A stretch of DNA of 64,000 bases from Nematopogon swammerdamellus. Its lineage: Eukaryota > Arthropoda > Insecta > Lepidoptera > Adelidae. The translations under genes were made by a program, and so were the position numbers. The notes under the pieces were generated by a model. The model did no database searches and was not told the origin of the DNA. It saw nothing but the letters and a program-made list of their open reading frames with translations. The stretch spans positions 2,774,351 through 2,838,350 of the forward strand of contig OX336340.1 of assembly GCA_946902875.1 (NCBI GenBank), given 5' to 3'. Within the stretch, counting starts at the first letter, position 1; each line of letters opens with the position of its first letter. Shown here one piece after another: positions 1-11,033 of this stretch.

Positions 1-667
1 CCTAAGAGGGCCAGAGGGCGATACCAGTTAGCTACTGGGTTTTTCTATTATAATTATTATATATATATTTTTAGTTATTTTTATTTTACAATACTAAGAT
101 TTTGTTTTAAAATAATTTTGACGGCCGGATAGTAATTGTTCTTAAAAAAATTTGCAATTTTATAAATGTCGATGTGCGTAGTTTTATACTAGTTGTCACG
201 TCTTTAAATCAATGGAACGCCATCTTCTGGCGTCGGTCTGCATTAAGTATTGAACTGATCTTCGTTGGTTCTCTTGAGTGGACGTGTTCAAACTTCTGAA
301 TGGATGGATGTTTGTTTGTTCAGACACTGACTAACTAATACGCAATAACTTAATTGTCGTTTAATTTGTTTCTTTAATGTTTAATAAGATTTTATTTTAG
401 AGGTCTTCTGTGATAGTGTTTACAAGGTGAGCGCCATCTAGCGGTCTTTTTAGTGGGAGACTATTGTGAAGGTCGATAATAAAGTTTTGTTCGTAACTTA
501 ACTAATTTGTTTGTGTTTCATTGAAAAATTCCCGGAACTTAATTGCCACACCTCGTAGACATAGGTACTTTGTTAAATTTCTCAAAAACTAATGCAAAAA
601 TCAACTACGTTCATAGGCATCAATAGTGTAAATTGGCATCAGTGTTAGCATCAGCCTAAGTAATTTC
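1..667. other. AT-rich stretch, no gene recognised
   Basis: No open frame of interest, RNA gene or terminal inverted repeat was recognised. The right edge runs into a Helitron-like 3' end, so part of this stretch may be the body of that element. Confidence 0.4.
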
Positions 668-696
668 ACGCGAGCGAAGCCGCGGGAAAAAGCTAG
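668..696 (+). mobile_element. Helitron-like element, 3' end only
   Basis: The sequence holds a GCGAAGCCGCGGG hairpin about 10 bases before a terminal CTAG followed by T. This is the 3' signature of lepidopteran Helitron-like elements (LEP1 type). The 5' end could not be placed. Confidence 0.55.
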
Positions 697-934
697 TTAT
701 TAATAAAAACACGCACAACAATTACGCCTCATTATTACCAGGCGAGTTCCGCCCTCTTATCTGCCTGGTAGGTATTCCAGATTAAGTAAGGGGGCGTGTC
801 CGTGACATCAATCACGGAGATGTTTACGTCTTGTTTTCTCTTTGTGTGTAGGTAATGTCTACATACGTGCACTATTATTATATATGACACAGACTATAAA
901 ATTTGAGACGCAAATGACACAGAATGTGAAATTA

Positions 935-1273
935 TGTACCGTGTGGGGCCGGTACTTTAAAAGAATAGCCCCACTGCATCTCTCCCCGTGTATGTCGTAA
1001 AAGGCGACTAAGGGATATGACTCCCTTCTTATATTACTAGGTGGTAGGGTTTAACCCGCCCGGGTTGGTACCACCGCACTGAATGAAAGGTCGGTCGAAA
1101 CGGCTATGTAAATAGTTTGTGTTTTCCGTCCAGTTCAGTGTAGCCGGCACGACCGAAGGGAAGCACTGACGTGGCACCAAGTTCACCCGGTGTTATGGGC
1201 TGACATCACGGATGTTGTAGGTGATGTAGCCAACCGTGTCAGTTTCCATAAAAAAAAAAAAAATTAAAAAAAA
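935..1273 (+). mobile_element. SINE-A copy with 48-bp flanking direct repeats
   Basis: This is a complete-looking copy of the main SINE here. It starts TACCGTGTGGGGCCGG, carries the central domain (ACTAGGTGGTAGGGTTTAACC...) and ends CCGTGTCAGTTTCCATA plus an A-rich tail. It is flanked by perfect 48-bp direct repeats at 887-934 and 1274-1321, far longer than usual SINE target duplications. The 5' tRNA/5S head found in other copies is replaced here by the SINE-B head. Confidence 0.8.
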
Positions 1274-1543
1274 ACACAGACTATAAAATTTGAGACGCAA
1301 ATGACACAGAATGTGAAATTAAAATTGGCAGGCGGTTGTGCGGAATTAGAATTGAAAAGGTTAAATGATTCTAAAATTCGTATATTTTCGTGGGAATTAA
1401 CTATAATGTTTTAATTTTGTGTGCGAATTAGTAATAGGTAGTAATTAGTAATAGGTACCTATGTTACATTATATACCTAGTAGGCCTAGTTGATAAACAA
1501 AACAATTTAAGAAATGAAAGAAAACATTTAACGTATGAAATTA

Positions 1544-1774
1544 TCCTTTACCTATAATAAAATCCAACGTCTGCTTTCTGTCTGAGTGTCTGAGTGTATG
1601 TCTGTCTGTCCGCTTATAACTCGAGAACCACTGAACCGATTTTAATAAAACAAAATTCTACGGATAGCTTGATTCTTCCCATCAACTATAGGCTACTTAG
1701 TATCACGCTAAATGGCTTATGAGGTTAGCAGTGAAGTGAAATATGAGAGCGGGCGGAGCCGCGGGCACAGCTTG
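1544..1774 (+). mobile_element. Helitron-like (LEP1-type) non-autonomous element
   Basis: The element starts TCC after an A and ends with a GCGGAGCCGCGGGCACAG hairpin and CTTG before a T, which fits Helitron insertion between A and T. A GTCTG-type microsatellite lies inside. A sibling copy sits at 7019-7276 with the same internal sequence (CCGCTTATAACTCGAGAACC). Confidence 0.7.
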
Positions 1775-2014
1775 TAGATGTATAAAATTAGGTTATTTAT
1801 ATCACAAATAGTATATGTAACAGACGGCGACTAAACTACTTTTGCGGATAAGCCTGGCAGGCTTCGCAGATCTCAAATTTGTAAAAATATAATTAGGTAC
1901 CTACCTATGTATAAATAAGTAAATTGAAAAAAATAAAAAAATCGTTATATATTATGTATGAAATAAACAACGTTTGAGAGTAATTAAATGAAAAATAAAA
2001 AAATAATAATCATG

Positions 2015-2545
2015 TTTTTTTTTTATAGACAGCCGGCGCAGGTGTCTGTGCCCAATACTTCAACGGAAGATCAGACACAGCCAATAACACCATTCCTCGC
2101 GAAACCACGCTCAGAGAGGCGCCATGCCGGCTATGAGGCGGACAAAGAGGTTGTCGTCTAATTTATTGACACGCCTTTTGAAGATTCCCAGGTTATAGGT
2201 GGTGGGGAACACACTCACCGGAAGACCGTTCCATATTTTCGCCGTTCGACACAGGAACGATTTCGAAAAACGATGTGTTCTTAGTAGTTGGGTGTCAACA
2301 ACATATGGATGTTCCGAGCGAGTCCGGCGGGTGTGGCGGATACGGATGGGGGCTGGAGGGATGAGGGAAGCCAATTCATCAGAGCAACGTCCATGGTAGT
2401 ACCTATAGAACAGGCTAAGAGAACCGATTGTTCGCCTGTGGCCCAATGATTCAAGTCCCTCCGTGAGCTTGGGATCACCAATTAGACGGATAGCGCGGCG
2501 CTGGATAGAGTCCAAGGACGCCAATAAGTAAAGAGAGCATCCACC
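2015..2545 (-). pseudogene. Non-LTR retrotransposon ORF2 C-terminus (5'-truncated)
   Basis: The minus frame at 2111-2524 encodes a 137-residue C-terminus typical of LINE ORF2: LDSIQRRAIRLIGD, then FSKSFLCRTAKIWNGLPVS and FKRRVN. A run of T at 2015-2024 is the poly(A) tail in antisense. The reverse transcriptase and endonuclease domains are missing, as expected for a 5'-truncated insertion. Related fragments lie at 5995-6135, 27860-28010, 34440-34560, 43831-44256, 48900-49328 and 55717-56105. The exact clade was not assigned. Confidence 0.75.
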
Positions 2546-2980
2546 CCACAGATGAGTCTAAGTCTAGATGAGTGTCTATAGTGCAGTAATATACCTATGT
2601 CTATACATATGCTTGTAAACACACAAACACACAACTACAGCAAAAATGTCCTGACGGTCGAAGTCTTACACTTGTTTCGGCCTAGCTCTCATTCGCCGAA
2701 TGTCTGGTGTGTAACGCGCGTAAGGAACTTCGTTCCAATAATATAATAACCCTAGTCCAGATTAGGGCTATAAAGTCAATGTACCCACCTGACGTTCAAA
2801 TCCTCCGGCGGCACAGGGAACAGGTTGACAGGCCTGGTCTCAGTAACCCATGGGGAAGTCACCGAGAAGCATCCATAGACATCGTAGCATCTCTGCACCT
2901 CAGCAGGATCTGTACATATCGTCCATCACATAAATCAGTCGTGACAATTTGCTAATCTCTACCAATTTTTTCTACTGGAA
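2546..2980. other. Unannotated spacer
   Basis: A short plus frame (2707-2955) has no recognisable domain. Nothing else was supported. Confidence 0.3.
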
Positions 2981-3552
2981 TATGGGTTTCAGATCTGGCA
3001 GCCGTACTTCTCGAAGGATATTCAACAGCTAGAACGAGTCCAAAGAAAATTCACAAAAATACCACGGGAGCTACGACATCTTAGTTACGAAGAGAGACTC
3101 AAAGCGCTAAAGCTGCCCTCCCTGGAAGCTCGACGCCAGAGAGGGGATCTAATAGAGGTGTACAAAATTCTGACGTGTAAATACGATTGCCCTGAGCTGA
3201 TCCAAATGTTCACATTGAACCAAAACGTTCATCTTCGATGCCACAGCATGAAACTAAGTCGAACAATCTACAGCAATACTCGCAAACATTTTATAACAAA
3301 CAGAGTGGTGGACGACTGGAACCAACTTTCAGAGGAAGTAATAAGCGCACTTAGTACCAACCAATTCACAAATAGACAAGATAAATATCTAACAAATAAA
3401 ACATAATCTCAAAAAGACTGCTAAAGAACGAAAAAAAAAAATTTTACAAAAAAAATCTAAGATAATGACGAAAAACAACAAATTTTAACTGGATTTAGAC
3501 GTATCAGCCTGACTGCCTGTCTAAAATAAATAAATAAAATAAATAAAATTTT
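2981..3552 (+). pseudogene. CR1-superfamily-like LINE ORF2 C-terminus and 3' tail
   Basis: The plus frame reads YGFQIWQPYFSKDIQQLERV, then RELRHLSYEERLKAL and RRQRGDLIEVYKIL, ending at 3406. This is the conserved end of reverse-transcriptase ORFs of the CR1/L2 kind. The 3' UTR ends in an (AAATA)n-type microsatellite at 3526-3552. The same 3' UTR occurs in antisense at 30985-31080 (the GGATTTAGACGTATCAG motif is shared), confirming that it is a repeat. The copy is 5'-truncated and lacks catalytic domains. Confidence 0.8.
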
Positions 3553-3936
3553 ATCAGCCTCGTTAGCTCAGTGGTGCGCTGGGTCCACTGTTGTTAAGCA
3601 ACCCTGAGCGCGGTCAGTACTTGGATGGGTGAACGCTCAACTGTTGGAGGATGACAGTGGTTCGAATTCCACGTAAAACTGTAGGTCCCTTCCCTTCTTA
3701 CCTTACTTGGTTGGTGGTAAGGTTTATCCCGCCAGGGTTGCTACCACCACAGTGAATGAAAAGTCGTCGGCCGAAACGGCTATGTAAATTGTTCGTGTTT
3801 CCGTCCAGTTCAGTGTTTAGCCGACATGAAATGAAGGGAAGCACTAACATGGCATCTAGTTCACCTGGTGTTATGGGCTGACATCACGGATGTCGTAGGT
3901 GATGTAGCCGACCGTGTCAGTTTCCATAAAAAATAA
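3553..3936 (+). mobile_element. SINE-A, full-length, tRNA/5S composite head
   Basis: This is the best-preserved head of the family. A tRNA-like A box (TTAGCTCAGTGG, 3563-3574) is followed by a stretch matching the 5S rRNA internal promoter (3592-3631, with GCGGTCAGTACTTGGATGGG) and a tRNA-like B box (GGTTCGAATTCC, 3659-3670). The central domain and a short A tail follow. It resembles the Helicoverpa HaSE1/HaSE3 SINEs described in the literature. It inserted directly behind the microsatellite tail of the LINE at 2981-3552. Confidence 0.8.
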
Positions 3937-4330
3937 TCTCTACTAAATAGATGTAAGTACTAAATAGATGATAAAGATAAAGATGTTTATTTGTATAAGT
4001 AAATGTTTTTACATTTGTACATGTTTAGTATCAACCCCTGCCCTCTGCACTAGCGTGAGCTGTCTTGCAGGGTTAATAGTAGTGACACAATATCTAATTA
4101 TCGCATTCATCATCAATATTTTTTTATTGCTTCCGTACTGGGTGGCCATGAGCATGACCGAGGTCGAAGCCTCAGGCGCAGCCAATTTCACACCCGAGGA
4201 GGTGCCAGTCCGGCTTAGAGGTGGACTGTTGTCGCTCGTGAAAGGCTATTAACCCGCAATTTGAAGATTCGTGGCGTATTGAAAAATGTTTGTCACTTAG
4301 ACTACCTTATGAACTGTCTCCTCATTTTTA

Positions 4331-4460
4331 AGGTTCCGTATCAGTCGTACGGGATCCTATTACTAAGCCTACGCCGTATGTCTGTCTGTATGTCTGTCTG
4401 TCCGTCTGTCCGAGGGCTGTATCTCTTGAACCGTAATAGGTAGCCCTTTGAGATTTAGTA
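4331..4460 (+). repeat. Dispersed lepidopteran repeat (GGTTCCGTA family), partial
   Basis: Shares AGGTTCCGTA, CCTATTACTAAGCCT, a GTCTGTCCGTC microsatellite and CTGTATCTCTTGAACCGTAA with the longer copy at 4731-5120. Also related to 10405-10450, 18720-18968 and 57780-58530. Confidence 0.65.
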
Positions 4461-4730
4461 TCAATGACCTCGCGGTCAGTCTTGTTTATACACTTAAAAC
4501 TACACATACTTATAAACACTAACATTTTTATACACAAATGACACGGTTACATAGTACATAACACAAATATACTTGGAAAGACCCATCGTGGAGAGACTAT
4601 ACGAAAGACCCTGCTTCCCACATAACACAGGGAATCCTTAGCTTGGGAAGCAGGGATCCAGGAAAAAATATGGCACACTATAATATACTATAAATACAAT
4701 ATTAGGTATTTACAATACTAACCACTTTTT

Positions 4731-5120
4731 AGGTTTACGTATCCCGTACGGAAGCCTATTACTAAGCCTCCGCTGTCTGTCTGTCCGTCCGTCCGTCCGT
4801 CCGTCCGTCCGTCCGTTCGTCTGTCTGTCCGAGGGCTGTATCTCTTGAACCGTAATAGGTAGCCCGTTGAAATTTTCACAGAATATGTGTTGCTATGGCG
4901 GATATATAACAACAAATAATAAAAAAAGAAAATGTAAAAAAATAAGGGGGCTCCCATACAACAAACGTGCGAAAAATCGATTAGTCACGCTACTGAATAA
5001 TAGATGGCGCCACAGGCTTTTATACATTGCATTGTTGAAAGACAAAAGGTGTGCGGATATTATTGATAGCGGATAGATACGGAAACCTCCGTGCGTGAGT
5101 AAAACTCGCACTTGACAGAT
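4731..5120 (+). repeat. Dispersed lepidopteran repeat (GGTTCCGTA family), nearly complete
   Basis: Begins near AGGTTTACGTATC, has a (GTCC)n microsatellite and GGGCTCCCATACAACAAACG, and ends at the GTAAAACTCGCACTTG tail. The short frames inside (for example 4718-4957 minus) only translate the microsatellite. Confidence 0.7.
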
Positions 5121-5260
5121 TTTTTGTTTTACCTAATTAATTATAAGAAAATTATATTGAAACTTTCGGATGTAAAATCAATGAACTTTTATATTTTTGA
5201 TAATAAATAAATTTTTAATTTGAATTGGATTTTTTTTTAATTTGAGTGTTTAGTACTCAC

Positions 5261-5360
5261 CGGCGCTGCTGGTAAGCCGTGTCACGTCGACCGTCACATT
5301 CTGCTTCTCCATCAGCACCATGATGGTCTGCAGCATCAGAGCACTTGTCTTGTTGAACAT
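5261..5360 (-). CDS. Candidate first coding exon of an unrecognised gene
   Basis: On the minus strand an ATG at 5360-5358 opens 33 codons (MFNKTSALMLQTIMVLMEKQ, then NVTVDVTRLTSSA) plus one base. A consensus splice donor (G|GTGAGTA) follows at 5260. An in-frame TAG lies a few codons upstream of the ATG, which supports this start. GC content and codon use look more like coding sequence than the surrounding AT-rich DNA. I do not recognise the protein. The next exon should lie at lower coordinates, and none was found between 1 and 5260, so the intron either leaves the window or the exon is a relic. Confidence 0.5.
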
Positions 5361-5994
5361 AATTACTCTCTATATACAACACCGCTTCAATTAATGCCCT
5401 CGTATGAGGTTAAACTGTTTCCATTCACGAGGAAAACCGTTATCAATACGCATTAACCACAATTTGAGCCGCAGACGTTTACAATTTAACAATCAGTATA
5501 TTAACTATCAGTATTTCCGAATAAATATTGATCGAAGCAACAAACACGACCTCGCTCTTCCGAGAGTAAGCGTGGAATGAAGCACACACAATTAATCAGT
5601 CACATATTTATAACAGCAGACGTCGTTCACAATTTTTAAGAAATCTGCCAATAGCGGGTAGCACTTCTCGCTTCGATAACGGACAGATGTTAGAGTAATA
5701 ATGTAGTATAGAGGGCGCTTATCATAGTATGAATTGAACCAGTAAGCACAGGTACGAACGTGTCGCTTTGCGCACCTGAACCAGTCGCAATGGCTACTAC
5801 TTTGGAAAGGTGTTAAATAAATCTCCAAATAATAACGAAAAGTACAAAAATTGTACTTTCAAGATTAAATTGTTTCAATACAAGACCCTCATAGAAATAT
5901 AGATAATATTTCTCCCTAGAATCGCAGCTAAAGAAATATTTTTTCCATCTTTCCAACACGTGAAATTTATTATATAAGCAGTGTGATTTTCGCT
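5361..5994. other. Upstream region of the 5.3-kb exon, nothing firm
   Basis: Holds no supported feature. It could include the promoter and 5' UTR of the exon at 5261-5360. Confidence 0.25.
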
Positions 5995-6135
5995 GGCCTC
6001 ACAGGCGCCTATTCACGGCCCTCTCGAAAAACCCGAGACTGATTTGGGGGAGGGAGAGCGTTACCAGTTCTGTGATGGAAATATCTGCAAAACCGAAACA
6101 CATAGGTGCAAATATTGCGAAATCGCCATCATTGT
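5995..6135 (-). pseudogene. LINE ORF2 3' fragment
   Basis: The minus frame ends LVTLSLPQISLGFFERAVNR, matching the FKRRV-type end of the LINE at 2015-2545. Strongly truncated. Confidence 0.5.
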
Positions 6136-6254
6136 GGGTTCGAATCCTACTTCTGATATCTGGTACGATTCTCACAGATATCTGATACTTAAGTGCTGAG
6201 CTTTCTATTCGCAATCTTCTCTAAATTCCGATGCTTCAATAAATGTGTTCATGT

Positions 6255-6580
6255 TTCTACATAAAACATGTACATACATACCACTCGCTGCATCCCGAAA
6301 ATCGGGGTAAGCAGAGTAATCGGAGTTGTGCTGCAGGTACTCTTGTAAACAGCACAACACTAGCCACCACGTTTGGCAAAGTATTCGGACTAGATAACTA
6401 TCAAGCAGCACCGTGTACCTTGCGGTGCCGGTACTTAAAAAGAATAGCCCCACTGCATCTCTCCCCGTGCATGTCGTAAAAGGCGACTAAGGGATTAGGT
6501 CAAGCTGATGTCGTGTTAAAGGGCGATAGCCTAGCCACCTCTCACCTTGGAACGAGGACCGTTCCACAGAGTCATGCCGG
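6255..6580. mobile_element. SINE-B, two pieces in opposite orientation
   Basis: The piece at about 6255-6404 is in minus orientation (contains GGGGTAAGCAGAGTAATCGG, as in the 33129-33483 copy). From about 6405 the sequence switches to the plus-oriented head (GGTGCCGGTACTTAAAAAG...). The two halves meet head to head, which suggests an internal inversion or two truncated insertions. Confidence 0.6.
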
Positions 6581-8498
6581 TAGGTATTTCTACATAAAAA
6601 CAAGTGTCAGTTCAATAGTTTATATAAGACTTCTGCTTACGTTTCACACTATGAACAAGGGAGCACACGAGCGCTCTTTACCTACATTACCTAATTACTC
6701 TAAGCGACAGACACAATAAAAGTGTAGGTATTTCTACATAAAAACAAGTGTCAGTTCAATAGTTTATATAAGACTTCTGCTTACGTTTCACACTATGAAC
6801 AAGGGAGCACACGAGCGCTTTTTACCTACATTACCTAATTACTCTAAGCGACAGACACAATAAATATATAGGTGTTTCTACATAAAAACAAGCCTCAGTT
6901 CAATATTTTATATAATACTTCTGCTTACGTTTCGCAGTATGAACAAGGGAGCACAAGAGCGCTCTTTACCTAAATAACCTAATTACTCTAAGCGACAGAC
7001 ACAATAAATATATAGGTTTCCTTACCTTTAATAAAATCCAACGTCTGCTTGCTGTATGTATGTATGTATGTATGTATGTATGTATGTATGTATGTATGTA
7101 TGTCTGTCTGTCCGCTTATAACTCGAGAACCACTGAACCGATTTTAATAGAAAAAAATTCTACGGATAGCTTGATTCTTCCCATCAACTATAATATACTT
7201 ACTTTCACGCTAAATGGCTTATGAGGTTAGCAGAGAAGTCAAATATGAGAGCGGGCGGAGCCGCGGGCACAGCTAGTTTCTACATAAAAACAAGCGTCAG
7301 TTCGGTAGTTACATAGCACGTCTGCTTACGATTCGCAGTATGAACAAAACAGCACATGAGCGCTCTTTACCAACATTAACTAATTAATCTAAGCGACAGG
7401 CATAATAAATGTGTAGTATTTATACATAAAAACAAGCGTCAGTTCAATAGTTTATATTATAGGACTTCTGCTTACGTTTCGCAGTATGAACAAGGAAGCA
7501 CACTGTGTGCTAAAGTGGGTAAAGAGCGCTTGTGTGCTGCACACAAGCGCTCTTTACTACATTACCTAATTACTCTAAGCGACAGGCATAATAAATGTGT
7601 AGTATTTATACATAAAAACAAGCGTCAGTTCAATAGTTTTATAGGACTTCTGCTTACGTTTCGCAGTATGAACAAGGAAGCACACTGTGTGCTAAAGTGG
7701 GTAAAGAGCGCTTGTGTGCTGCACACAAGCGCTCTTTACTACATTACCTAATTACTCTAAGCGACAGGCATAATAAATGTGTAGTATTTATACATAAAAA
7801 CAAGCGTCAGTTCAATAGTTTTATAGGACTTCTGCTTACGTTTCGCAGTATGAACAAGGAAGCACACTGTGTGCTAAAGTGGGTAAAGAGCGCTTGTGTG
7901 CTGCACACAAGCGCTCTTTACTACATTACCTAATTACTCTAAGCGACAGGCATAATAAATGTGTAGTATTTATACATAAAAACAAGCGTCAGTTCAATAG
8001 TTTTATAGGACTTCTGCTTACGTTTCGCAGTATGAACAAGGAAGCACACTGTGTGCTAAAGTGGGTAAAGAGCGCTTGTGTGCTGCACACAAGCGCTCTT
8101 TACTACATTACCTAATTACTCTAAGCGACAGGCATAATAAATGTGTAGTATTTATACATAAAAACAAGCGTCAGTTCAATAGTTTTATAGGACTTCTGCT
8201 TACGTTTCGCAGTATGAACAAAGAAGCACACTGTGTGCTAAAGTGGGTAAAGAGCGCTTGTGTGCTGCACACAAGCGCTCTTTACTACATTACCTAATTA
8301 CTCTAAGCGACAGGCATAATAAATGTGTAGTATTTATACATAAAAACAAGCGTCAGTTCAATAGTTTTATAGGACTTCTGCTTACGTTTCGCAGTATGAA
8401 CAAGGAAGCACACTGTGTGCTAAAGTGGGTAAAGAGCGCTTGTGTGCTGCACACAAGCGCTCTTTACTACATTACCTAATTACTCTAAGCGACAGACA
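6581..8498 (+). repeat. Satellite array, about 145-bp and 182-bp units
   Basis: Roughly three 145-bp units (6581-7012) and one more unit (about 7277-7410) are followed by six almost identical 182-bp units ending at 8494. Unit landmarks are CTACATAAAAACAAG, GGACTTCTGCTTACGTTTCG and TTACTCTAAGCGACAG. The 182-bp units carry a perfect hairpin absent from the 145-bp units. Six overlapping 78-codon frames starting at 7515, 7697 and so on are by-products of the array: 182 is not a multiple of 3 and the frames show no conservation beyond the DNA. Confidence 0.9.
7019..7276 (+). mobile_element. Helitron-like element inserted in the satellite array
   Basis: The sequence starts TCCTTACC and ends GCGGAGCCGCGGGCACAG then CTAG. 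It holds a (TATG)n then (GTCT)n microsatellite. The satellite unit continues on both sides (TATAGGT before, TTTCTACAT after), so insertion happened without a target duplication, as expected for Helitrons. Confidence 0.75.
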
Positions 8499-9236
8499 TC
8501 CTGGATAGCCGATAGTGGGGCTATATGTTATCAAAGCTACTTGTTTGGTAAAAAGGCATTGACGCACGAGACAGTCTGGGCATGTTGTGTAATTGTCAGA
8601 TTGATACAGCACCGCATCCCAGACGAAACGATTGATTGATGTATACGTACCTACAGTGAGGGCTATTAATAAACCGCTTGTAGGGACATCCACTACGTTT
8701 GATCACACCCGATTGTGATGAGTTAATTGTCGCAGACGTTCTCACTCATTAGATGCGTTCGTATGTGGTTCAAATATTTTATTAAGGTTATTTTATAAAA
8801 AAAAAACTATTCAAAAACAAGCTTTTATTAAAACCATGTAGGTAGGTACTAAAACGAATAAAATAAAATAAGTTTTCGAAATAAGTTTCGATTTGCTTTA
8901 AAAAAACTTGTCGCGCAAATTGTAAAGAAACTACATAAGTAGGTACTTCGGCGGCAAGTAGGTAGGTACTTGCTTATCTTTTGTTTTTTATTTATTGAGC
9001 CAAAAACAAACAGAAACAAACTGACAAGGAAAGAGAACTAAACACACAATAATTAAGTTTACCTCCTCCTCCGTTTGTATCAACCAATCACTGTCACTGT
9101 TAATTGTTAGGTACTTTTTACCCGACTGCGCGACGCAAAAAGGAGGGTAATATTTTTCTGGATTGAATATGAATGCGGACCTAATTTGAAATGCAGTCGC
9201 AAAATTTGACCCACACCTACTAGGTTAAGGGTGAAG
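8499..9236. other. Intergenic, nothing recognised
   Basis: AT-rich. A short inverted motif around 9115-9155 (TTTTTACCCGACTGCG ... AAAAAGGAGGG) resembles a common transposon end, but no partner end was found. Confidence 0.3.
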
Positions 9237-9490
9237 TTTTTTTTTATGGAAACTGACACGGTTGGCTACATCACCTGCAAAATCGTGATGTCAGCCCATA
9301 ACACCGGGTGAACTAGGTGCCATGTCAGTGCTTCCCTTCATTTCATGTCGGCTTACGAAAAACACGAACTATTTACATAGCAGTTTCGACTGACGTTTCT
9401 TTCAGTGCGGTGGTACCAACCCGGGCGGCATAAACCCTACCACCTGCTAAGGTAATAAGGGAAGGGACCTAAAGTTTCAGGTGGAGTTAA
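9237..9490 (-). mobile_element. SINE-A, antisense
   Basis: A poly(T) run is followed by ATGGAAACTGACACGGTTGG and the antisense central domain. The tRNA/5S head is absent. Confidence 0.75.
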
Positions 9491-9510
9491 ATAAAAGCTT
9501 GTAAAAAAAA

Positions 9511-10023
9511 ACTTGTCTATTGCTGGTTTGCTGCTACCTCAGCCCGCGCTTCCGCACATCACGCCTCACGCCACACCCGCTGACGCCTAGCTCAGTAGCG
9601 TTAGTATCGCTGTCGCGTAGCCAAAGAATATAATACCGCGTAGCCACGCCCGTATTATATGTGTAATTGAGCTACCTACCCCTCGCGCGTGTACGATTTT
9701 TTTTTTTTTTTTTGTGTTATTTGTTTTATTACTAACATTTGTTGTGTTCAAATGCCAATACGAGTAAAAAAAGGAATAGTAATATGACTATGACGTGTGC
9801 GCTAGCTTCACTAGTCATGTCACTTAATTACGTAGAATTATTATTACAAGGTAGTACATATTAATTCTATGCCTGAAATACGAAGTAACGACAGTTCAGT
9901 TTAACACCTGGTGGCGGGAGTATTCGTCTATCCGACTTTTTCGTCGACGGTACCGATAGCTGTTACGTCAAAAGTCATACATGCATAACCGTCAGCGGTG
10001 GCATACTGGAACCAGACGACTAA
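9511..10023 (+). repeat. About 500-bp repeat, copy 1
   Basis: Matched over its whole length by the reverse complement of 42910-43406. Shared landmarks include CTTGTCTATTGCTGGTTTGC at one end, CGCGTAGCCACGCCCGTATT inside and GGCATACTGGAACCAGACGA at the other end. It has no coding capacity and is probably a non-autonomous transposon. Confidence 0.8.
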
Positions 10024-10845
10024 TACCATTTCTCTATGCTAATACCTATGCTAAATTGTTGATGAGTTTTTTGGTGGAATGAGCCATTTTATTAGTGGCT
10101 AATGGCTATCGTGATTTTGATGGCTAAGTACCTATAACCATCCGAGCTTTCTCTGTGAAAATCCCATCAGGTATAATCGGTTCTCGAGATAGAAAAAAAC
10201 CACAGACCCTTAAAAAGCAAAAAATTATTTCCGTTTACTTACTTAAATGAGTCGGGGGACCGCTAAGTAAATACCCGCGCAGCTCTGAGTTTTTATATTT
10301 TATTTACTTTTTTAATTTGTCTTTTTAAAAAAACCGAATTTGACGTCGTCGGTAGTAAATTTTTAGGGTGCAATTTATAGTGCAAACTCCAAAGTAAAAC
10401 ATCAAAATTACGGAACCCTCGGTGCGCGAGTCCAACTCGCACTTGGTCGTGTTTGTTTTAACTAAAATACAATAGGAGTATCGATGCAACCTACGTCAAC
10501 GCCACAAGATGAAATTAAATTGTTGTAAATGTGATATGATAACAGTTGAAGTATGTAATTATGACTTTATGTTACGGCATTTTATTATCTATATTGATAA
10601 GGAACTATCGTCACTAAAATCACGATTTGCAAATTAAAAACAATAACTGACAAACTGTTATTGAACTTATACTAAAAACAAACGTATGCAGAAAATCAAG
10701 CAAATGTTGCAATTAAAATGGAGTTTGATGGATGTTGGTTGGTCACTAATCAAATTTCACTGACTAACTACCCTCATAATTTTTTTTTCTCTTGTCTAGG
10801 CAATATACATTAAAATTATGTTATCTCAATAGGTGCAACAAATCC
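10024..10845. other. Intergenic, one tail fragment of the GGTTCCGTA repeat
   Basis: A short match (CGGAACCCTCGGTGCGCGAG, then ACTCGCACTTGG) lies at about 10410-10447. Nothing else was supported. Confidence 0.4.
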
Positions 10846-11033
10846 GCACTGAATGAAACGTCGGTCGAAAGGACTTATATGTAAATAGTTTGTGTTTTCC
10901 GCCCAGTTCAGTGTAGCCGGCACGACTGAAGGGAAGCACTGACATGGCACCTAGTTCACCCGGTGTTATGGGCTGACATCACGGATGTTGTAGGTGATGT
11001 AGCCAACCGTGTCAGTTTCTATAAAAAAATAAA
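10846..11033 (+). mobile_element. SINE-A, 5'-truncated
   Basis: Starts inside the central domain (CGCACTGAATGAAACGTCGG) and ends with the usual CCGTGTCAGTTTCTATA and an A tail. Confidence 0.75.

Noticed and set aside
3592..3631. 5S rRNA gene
   Set aside because: Only the internal promoter part is present, within a SINE repeated many times in the window.
7515..8479. Repeated 78-codon ORFs
   Set aside because: They are copies of a 182-bp satellite unit; neighbouring frames overlap and the unit length is not a multiple of 3.
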